Source: Methylobacterium sp. AMS5 (GTDB lineage: Bacteria; Pseudomonadota; Alphaproteobacteria; Rhizobiales; Beijerinckiaceae). Taken from it: a stretch of 64,000 bases of DNA. Below the pieces are notes generated by a model. That model was not told the DNA's origin. It saw only the letters and a program-made list of their open reading frames with translations, and did no database searches. This document shows positions 58,881 through 64,000 of this stretch, piece after piece. Made by a program: the position numbers and the translations under genes. The stretch lies in assembly GCF_001542815.1 (NCBI RefSeq), contig NZ_CP006992.1, positions 2,485,501-2,549,500 on the forward strand. Reading direction: 5' to 3'. Every line of letters begins with the position of its first letter. Position 1 is the stretch's first letter.

Positions 58881-59893
58881 CGCGGACCGGTCGGGCGGGT
58901 AGCCGTGAGAACGACGAGCGCGATGCGCTCGGCGGCCGCGTAGCCCGGATCGTCGAGTTCCTCGCCGTACGCGTCCGGATCGAACTCGCGGTACGAGACG
59001 TCGAGACCGGCCCGTGCGCAGATCGCGCTCGCCTCCTCTCGGAAGCCGTCATGGCCTTCGACGATGGCCGAGCCGGTGAACAGAACAAGGCTGCCACCCG
59101 GCGCCAATCGCTCGGTCGCCGCCTCGACCACGCGCAGCGACAGCCCGGCCCCGAGCGGCCCACCGCCATGCCGGTAGGCCCGACCACCGGGATCCACCAT
59201 GAAGGGCGGGTTCGAGACGATGAGATCGAACGATCCCTCGGCGTCGCTCAGCATGTCGCCGTGAACGGGGCGCACGTTGCGAACGCCCGCGAGCCGGGCA
59301 TTGATGCGCGCGGCGCGAAGGGCGGCCGGGTTGATGTCGACGAGAATGACCTTAGCCTCCGGCAACCGCTTGGCGACGAGGATGCCCGCCGCGCCCGAGC
59401 CGCAGCCGATATCGGCCGCCCGCCGCGGCGCCGGGTGTCCGGCCCTGGCCCGCTCTTCGAGATGAGCGAGGACGGCCTCGGCGAAGCGCATGGTGTCGGG
59501 GCCGAAGAACACGGCATCGGCCGCGAGCGGCGGGTAGGCCGCGTGCAGAAACAACGTATCGTCGAGGCTCGACAGCCGAATCCCCGCCTTCATGAGAGAA
59601 CCGTCCGGCCCTTCCCAGCGGTCCAGCACGCCCGCCCGCTCCATCAGGCCGGTCAGTTCCGCCGGGATCAGCCCGTCGCGAAACGGGCGGCTCCAGCCCA
59701 GCACATCCCGTAGTGATCGCGCCAGGGCGTTCTCGGGCCGGGCGTTCACCCGGGCATGGGTGGCGGGCGTGACGGTGGTGAACCGGTAGCCGGTGTCCCG
59801 CACAGCACGAGCGAGAGCGAGGAGCGCGTCCTCGCTGCCTATGTCCGGTTCCTGGGAGGCCGAGGGATGCGTTGCAGCATCGGCCACCGTCAT
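58877..59893 (-). CDS. PrmC/HemK-like SAM methyltransferase with N-terminal extension
   Basis: 338 residues from the ATG at 59,893 (GAGG just upstream). The C-terminal half is a class I methyltransferase: motif I 'DIGCGSG' at 161-167, 'LVDINP' at 184-189 and the N-P-P-F motif at 228-231 used to methylate planar nitrogens (glutamine amides, adenine). About 155 N-terminal residues with 'LSSLDDTLFLHAAYPP' precede it; I do not recognise that part. It starts 2 bases after the GntA-like gene and overlaps egtD, so all three are one operon. It may methylate a small molecule or protein in that pathway; the substrate is unknown. Confidence 0.82.
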   Translation of the reverse strand: MTVADAATHPSASQEPDIGSEDALLALARAVRDTGYRFTTVTPATHARVNARPENALARSLRDVLGWSRPFRDGLIPAELTGLMERAGVLDRWEGPDGSLMKAGIRLSSLDDTLFLHAAYPPLAADAVFFGPDTMRFAEAVLAHLEERARAGHPAPRRAADIGCGSGAAGILVAKRLPEAKVILVDINPAALRAARINARLAGVRNVRPVHGDMLSDAEGSFDLIVSNPPFMVDPGGRAYRHGGGPLGAGLSLRVVEAATERLAPGGSLVLFTGSAIVEGHDGFREEASAICARAGLDVSYREFDPDAYGEELDDPGYAAAERIALVVLTATRPTGPR

Positions 59894-59895
59894 CC

Positions 59896-60651
59896 TCAAC
59901 CCTCCATCTGTCCGGCGAGAAAGGCACCGGAACGCAGATCCGCCGCGACCTGCTGCGCATCCCATGACACCGCCCCCTCCTGGCGGTGGTAGGGGCAGAC
60001 CCAATCGTCCGGCACGGCCCGCCCACTGAATTGCCGCGCGGCAGAGCGCTCGCCATGCTGCGCAAGCATCGGGTTGGCGGACCCGGCCCAGGCCACGTCC
60101 CGCTCGACGATCGAATCGCGCAGCCGGTCGTAGCGCCCCTCGGCCCGCAGGCGCTCGAACTGGTCGTGCAGATTGAACACCAGCACCGGGTGCTCGAAGC
60201 GGCGCGCCTTGCGGCTCGCGCCGGGATGCAGCCCGACGATGAAGAAGCCTTCGCCGCCGAGGCTCATCGAGAAATGCGTGTCGTCCGGGTTGGCCGACAC
60301 GCGCGGATCCTGGGCATGACCCAACTCGCTGTCGCGGTCGGACAGCGACTGCATCCGCCGCCAGAGTGCGGCCTCGAACGCCTCCTCCGAGAGGTGGTGT
60401 GGGCCTTCGAACACGACGGCGAAGCTCTGGAACTGGTCGCGCCGGGCGCGATAGCGGCAGATGAAGGCCAGGAGTGCCGGGTAGATCCGTGCGTCGTCGC
60501 TCTCGGAGGCGACGTCTCGGGCGACCAGAACCTTGAGCTGGCCGCGGGACAGAGCGGATTTGGCGCCGACGCAAGGGAAGGGCTGTTGGCGAATGAAATG
60601 CCGGAACCGCTCAGCGAGCGGATGGCCGGTGTCGTCGGTAGGCAGCAGCAT
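59896..60651 (-). CDS. YqcI/YcgG family protein (GntA-like haem-dependent N-oxygenase family)
   Basis: 251 residues from the ATG at 60,651, chosen because GAGGT lies five bases upstream; a longer frame starts at 60,708 without such a site. Conserved family blocks: 'PCVGAKSAL' (26-34), 'HFSMSLGGEGFFIVGLHPGASR' split across 126-147, 'VLVFNLHDQFERLR' (156-169), 'NPMLAQHG' (193-200), 'ARQFSGRAV' (205-213) and 'WVCPYH' (217-222). GntA of this family N-hydroxylates an arginine-derived guanidine in guanitoxin synthesis with haem. Here it heads an operon with two methyltransferases, so N-oxidation of an amino-acid-derived substrate is a reasonable guess. Confidence 0.8.
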   Translation of the reverse strand: MLLPTDDTGHPLAERFRHFIRQQPFPCVGAKSALSRGQLKVLVARDVASESDDARIYPALLAFICRYRARRDQFQSFAVVFEGPHHLSEEAFEAALWRRMQSLSDRDSELGHAQDPRVSANPDDTHFSMSLGGEGFFIVGLHPGASRKARRFEHPVLVFNLHDQFERLRAEGRYDRLRDSIVERDVAWAGSANPMLAQHGERSAARQFSGRAVPDDWVCPYHRQEGAVSWDAQQVAADLRSGAFLAGQMEG

Positions 60652-60741
60652 GACACCTCGTGGAACGCAGGCAAACGAACGACGCGACCGAGCCTGTCGG
60701 CCCGGCACGGTGAAGATCGTGGGAGAGAAGGCGACCGCGAT

Positions 60742-60847
60742 GCAGTCCGCCGACCCTCGGAGAAGGTGGACTGCGCGGAGGAACCTCAGTCTGTGCCCAT
60801 TGTTCCGCCGGGTCTGGGGATAACCAGCGAGCTACGAAGCCGGCTTC
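60742..60847. promoter_or_regulatory. Inverted repeats upstream of the GntA-like operon
   Basis: A perfect 12-bp palindrome GAAGCCGGCTTC at 60,836-60,847 and an inverted repeat GCAGTCC/GGACTGC (60,742-60,748 and 60,768-60,774) lie 91-196 bp upstream of the operon start. Candidate operator and leader hairpin; no -10/-35 pair is convincing. Confidence 0.3.
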
Positions 60848-60927
60848 ATCTATGTATTGTCTTGAGCTGCCGCGGCATCGTAGCGCAGTATTCTACCCGC
60901 TGATGACCATGTCTTTGCGGCGAAGCC

Positions 60928-61524
60928 TCAAGATTCGATCTCGTAATGGATCGGCTTGAAAGAGAAGTTGTTCGACTGCAGGGCCGAGCAGGCTGTCAGG
61001 CCGACGACGAGGTCGGTCTCGGCCACGAAACTCACCCGGTCGCCGGCCCGGCTGAGCGGCGGGCGCACCGCGATCTCGCCGCTCTGCCCATCGACGGTGA
61101 CGTGCATGAACACGTTGAAGGCGACCGGGATGCGGTCCGGCTCGATCCCGTAGGGTGCCAGCGCTGCGGCGAGATTACCGAAGCAACCCCGGTGGGGGTG
61201 TTCGTCGCCGTAGATGATGCGGAAGGTGTCGGCCGAGCAGGGCGTGAGCAGGAAGTCGTGCCGGCCCACCGTGTCCTCGACGATGCGCAGGAGCACGTTG
61301 GAGCGGTTGGAGTAGATCGGGTCGCCCGTCGTCAGGAAAATACGCGAGGCGTAGTCGATGGTGCGGCCCGAGGAGATCACCTCATCGAGGTCGTCTCTGC
61401 GGAAGGCCACGAGGTCGGCTACCTGCTCGCCCCGAGGGTCGATCACGGTGAGGCGCTGGCCGCGATCCAGCGTGAAGGCCGCCCCCGAGCGCGGCGGGAT
61501 CTCATGGCGCACCGGTCGGCTCAT
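60928..61524 (-). CDS. DUF1989 family protein (urea carboxylase-associated/carboxyguanidine deiminase-like family)
   Basis: 198 residues; ATG at 61,524 with AAGGAG upstream. Family marks: 'GQRLTVIDPRGEQVADLVAF' (22-41), 'LLTPCSADTF' (92-101), 'FGNLAAAL' (115-122), 'NVFMHV' (137-142) and 'ETDLVVGLTACS' (169-180), with cysteines 96, 114 and 179. Some members pair as CgdAB, which deiminates carboxyguanidine, but those are heteromers next to a guanidine carboxylase and none is seen here. The gene is on the same strand as the GntA-like operon but 276 bp upstream, so co-transcription is uncertain. It is divergent from the OPT transporter. Confidence 0.82.
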   Translation of the reverse strand: MSRPVRHEIPPRSGAAFTLDRGQRLTVIDPRGEQVADLVAFRRDDLDEVISSGRTIDYASRIFLTTGDPIYSNRSNVLLRIVEDTVGRHDFLLTPCSADTFRIIYGDEHPHRGCFGNLAAALAPYGIEPDRIPVAFNVFMHVTVDGQSGEIAVRPPLSRAGDRVSFVAETDLVVGLTACSALQSNNFSFKPIHYEIES

Positions 61525-61695
61525 CCGTCGTTCTCTCCTTGCAGCGGGTGAAGCCCGCGGGTTCGTGCGCCGATTCGCGGCGGCTCCAAGCTTGGGCGCT
61601 GCCGCGTCGCCACGGGGGATCGGACGAGGGGCCCGTTGGGTTCCCGACAAATGTCGACGTCCCGGGCCGCGGGGCGGCACCGGAGGCGCCTGCCC

Positions 61696-63711
61696 GTGGA
61701 CGCACGATCCGACGAACGCTGCCCCGCACATGGCGATGTCGGCGGGAATCACCCTCGCCATGCCGCCGAGCTTACCCTGCGAGGACTGCTGCTCGGGGCG
61801 GTGATCACCGTCGTGTTCATGACCGCCAACCTCTATATGGGGCTGAAGACGGGCGTGACCTTCTCGACCTCGATTCCCGCGGCGATGCTGTCGATGGGAG
61901 TGCTGCGGCTGTTCGGCGGGTCCGGCATCCTCGAGAACAACATCGTTCAGACCCAAGGGTCGGCAGCCGGCACGCTCTGCAACGTCATCCTCGTCTTGCC
62001 GGGTCTCGTGCTGATCGGCCACTGGCACGGTTTCCCGTTCTGGCAGACGACGGCCGTCTGCCTCGTCGGTGGTCTGATCGGCCTCGTCTACTCGATCCCC
62101 CTGCGCCGCGCCCTGGTGATGGGCGCCGGGCTTCCGTATCCCGAGGGTACCGCCGCCGCCGAAGTGCTGCATGCGGGTGAGGCCGGCGACCGGGATGGTC
62201 TGCGCATCCTGCTGGGTGCGGCGGGAGCGGGCGGGCTGATTGGGTTCGCCACCACCGGCTTGCGCCTTCTCGCCGACGGCCTCCACACCACCCTTGCCGC
62301 GGGGCCGGCCCTGTTCCGGCTCGCCACGGGCTTCTCCCCCGCCCTGGTTGGGGTGGGTTATCTCGTCGGGCTCGGCGCCTGCCTCGCCCTTCTGGCGGGC
62401 GTCGCCCTGGCCTGGGGCGCCGCGGTGCCGCTGCTCACGGCCTTCGGTGACGGAGCCGGCTCGGCGGAGGCAACAGCGAGGGCGGTCTGGTCGGAGAAGG
62501 TCCGCCTCATTGGCGCCGGCATCATCGCCGTCGGCGCTGTCTGGACGGTCGCCTCCCTCGGCCGCTCGATCCTGGGAAGCATCCGTTCCGCCTTCGCTGC
62601 GGCGCAGGGCGGCGGGAAGGCCCTGCGCCAGTTGCCACGCCAGGAGCGCGACCTGCCGATCACCTGGGTTGCGGGCACCTCGCTCCTGCTTGCATTGCCC
62701 CTCGCCTGGCTGTTCTTCCATTTCAGCGCGGAGGCCGAACTGGGGGGGCTGCGCTTCGCGCTGGTCGCGGTCGCCACCGTCTTCACGGTCGGCTTCGGCT
62801 TCCTGATGGCGGCCGCCTGCGGCTATCTCGCGGGCCTTCTCGGCTCGTCCTCCAGCCCGATCTCCGGCATCGGAATCCTGACGACGCTCCTCGCGGCTCT
62901 GCTGCTCCCGCTGCTGCTCGGCCGCTCCGCCGGGCCGGAGGGCGAGCGTTTCGTCGTCGCCGCCGTCCTGCTCCTGTCGGCCATCGTCGTCACCACCGCC
63001 TCGATCGCCAACGACAACCTTCAGGATCTCAAGACCGGCCAACTCGTCGATGCCACCCCCTGGCGCCAGCAGGTGGCGCTGGCGGCGGGCGTCGCGGTGG
63101 GCGCCCTGGTGATCGCCCCACTGCTCGACCTTCTCTACAACGCCTACGGTTTCGTCGGTGCCCTGCCGCGCGAGGGCATGGACGAGGCCGCCGCCCTTCC
63201 TGCCCCCCAGGCCGCGCTGATGACGCAGATCGCCGGCGGCATCGTGCGCAACGAATTGCCCTGGTCGATGGTGGGGACGGGGGCCGGCCTCGGGGCGATC
63301 CTCGTTGCGGCGGAGGCGCGTCTGCGCCGCAGCGGCCGTTCTTTTCCGGCACTCACCGTCGGGATCGGCATGTACCTGCCGCTCGAGGTGGTGGTGACGA
63401 TCGCCTTCGGCGGCCTCGTCGCCCGCCTCGCCGAGCGTCGGCTGCGCGAGGCGGGCGCCGCGGCGCGGGCCGGAGGACGCCGCCGCGGCGTCCTGCTGGC
63501 CTCGGGCTTCCTCGTGGGCGAGAGCGTCGTCGGCGTCCTACTCGCCGCCGCCGACACGCTGAGTGGACGCGGCGGTTCCCTCGCCTTCGCGGCCGATGCG
63601 CTGGGCGGAGCAGAGCCGTGGCTCGGCCCCATCGTCTTCCTGCTGGTGCTGACCGCCTTCTACCGCATCGCTTCGCGCACGGACGAGGCGGGCCGCCGCG
63701 GCGACACCTGA
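61696..63711 (+). CDS. OPT family oligopeptide/metal-chelate transporter
   Basis: About 671 residues with some 14-16 hydrophobic segments, a cytoplasmic-membrane transporter of the prokaryotic OPT type. The N-terminal signature 'LTLRGLLLGAVITVVFMTAN' and 'YMGLKTGVTFSTSIPAAML' are characteristic. I chose GTG at 61,696 because GGAGG sits nine bases upstream; in-frame ATGs at 61,636 and 61,651 lack a ribosome site and would add an arginine-rich segment. OPT proteins import peptides or metal-chelator complexes. It is divergent from the DUF1989 gene (171-bp shared control region) and may supply or export that pathway's compounds; this is inference. Confidence 0.88.
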   Translation: MDARSDERCPAHGDVGGNHPRHAAELTLRGLLLGAVITVVFMTANLYMGLKTGVTFSTSIPAAMLSMGVLRLFGGSGILENNIVQTQGSAAGTLCNVILVLPGLVLIGHWHGFPFWQTTAVCLVGGLIGLVYSIPLRRALVMGAGLPYPEGTAAAEVLHAGEAGDRDGLRILLGAAGAGGLIGFATTGLRLLADGLHTTLAAGPALFRLATGFSPALVGVGYLVGLGACLALLAGVALAWGAAVPLLTAFGDGAGSAEATARAVWSEKVRLIGAGIIAVGAVWTVASLGRSILGSIRSAFAAAQGGGKALRQLPRQERDLPITWVAGTSLLLALPLAWLFFHFSAEAELGGLRFALVAVATVFTVGFGFLMAAACGYLAGLLGSSSSPISGIGILTTLLAALLLPLLLGRSAGPEGERFVVAAVLLLSAIVVTTASIANDNLQDLKTGQLVDATPWRQQVALAAGVAVGALVIAPLLDLLYNAYGFVGALPREGMDEAAALPAPQAALMTQIAGGIVRNELPWSMVGTGAGLGAILVAAEARLRRSGRSFPALTVGIGMYLPLEVVVTIAFGGLVARLAERRLREAGAAARAGGRRRGVLLASGFLVGESVVGVLLAAADTLSGRGGSLAFAADALGGAEPWLGPIVFLLVLTAFYRIASRTDEAGRRGDT

Positions 63712-63779
63712 CCCGTCCTCGATTTCGTCGCGATTGCAAGCGAGCATAACGGCGCGACCGCCCCGTTGCGACGGATACC

Positions 63780-64000
63780 ATGAACGCCCACGCCTCGTCC
63801 CTGCCGCGCCGTCAGAGCCATCTCGACGTCTACCTGCGCGTCCTCAGCGCCCTGATGCTGCGCGACATGCGCAGCCGCTTCGGCGGAAACTACTGGGGCT
63901 ACCTGGTACAGGTGCTCTGGCCCTGCGTGCATCTCGGGATCATCGTCGGCGCCATGACATTCCGCGGAATCAAGTCGCCCATGGGTGACGATCCGATGGT
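63780..64000 (+). CDS. ABC-2 type polysaccharide export permease (3' end outside window)
   Basis: First 73 residues from the ATG at 63,780. 'LMLRDMRSRFGGNYWGYLVQVLWPC' (split at 28-52) followed by a hydrophobic first membrane segment and 'RGIKSPMGDDP' is typical of KpsM/Wzm-type permeases that export capsule or O-antigen chains. The partner ATPase would lie to the right. Confidence 0.8.
   Translation, partial: MNAHASSLPRRQSHLDVYLRVLSALMLRDMRSRFGGNYWGYLVQVLWPCVHLGIIVGAMTFRGIKSPMGDDPM

Noticed and set aside
60928..61524. Calling the DUF1989 protein a carboxyguanidine deiminase subunit
   Set aside because: The known enzyme needs a partner and a neighbouring guanidine carboxylase; neither is present.

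Overview
High-GC DNA with alphaproteobacterial gene order (tig, clpP, clpX, lon with nearby tRNA genes). The content fits Methylobacteriaceae such as Methylorubrum/Methylobacterium extorquens. From memory only, the M. extorquens AM1 genome report mentions a ~47.5 kb gene for a ~15,800-residue repeat protein; the left two thirds of this window looks like that gene or an orthologue. That identification is inference and was not checked.

1-42,427: one uninterrupted plus-strand reading frame, still open at the left edge, so at least 14,141 residues with the N-terminus outside the window. In order it holds: (i) modules with a G-x-Y-x-Y-x-G core and a predicted helical insert; (ii) about 9 kb of Ala/Gly/Val/Ser-rich solenoid-like repeats; (iii) haemagglutinin-like beta segments and a helical block with an 'aYWxyR' motif; (iv) beta-roll-like repeats rich in 'TGAGND'; (v) Ig/Calx-beta-like segments; (vi) about 10.8 kb of RTX-type repeats (about 60 units of ~58 residues), including a ~99 % identical 1,206-nt tandem duplication; (vii) a C-terminal domain with sparse RTX motifs. 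It is most plausibly a secreted, calcium-binding surface or matrix protein. No type I secretion gene lies in the window.

42,428-48,664: a 357-bp spacer with a hairpin and two palindromic repeat elements, then four co-directional genes: a 2-oxoglutarate/Fe(II)-type oxygenase, a SAM methyltransferase and two paralogous cobalamin-binding-type radical SAM proteins that overlap by ATGA. This looks like an undescribed modification or biosynthetic cassette. A convergent Tat-exported multicopper-oxidase-fold protein follows; it has lost most of its copper ligands.

48,665-55,652: the core proteostasis block: tRNA-Leu(UAG), tig, clpP, clpX, lon (with a good sigma-32-like promoter) and tRNA-Val(UAC).

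55,653-64,000: a ~1 kb sparse region with a second copy of the 81-bp palindromic element, a GT4 glycosyltransferase, then a tight minus-strand operon of a YqcI/YcgG (GntA-like) haem-oxygenase-type protein, a PrmC-like methyltransferase and an EgtD-type amino-acid betaine synthase. No egtB is nearby. A DUF1989 protein, a divergent OPT-family transporter and the start of a polysaccharide-type ABC permease complete the window.

The two places most likely to hold something new are the oxygenase/methyltransferase/double B12-radical-SAM cassette behind the giant gene, and the GntA-like/methyltransferase/EgtD operon.
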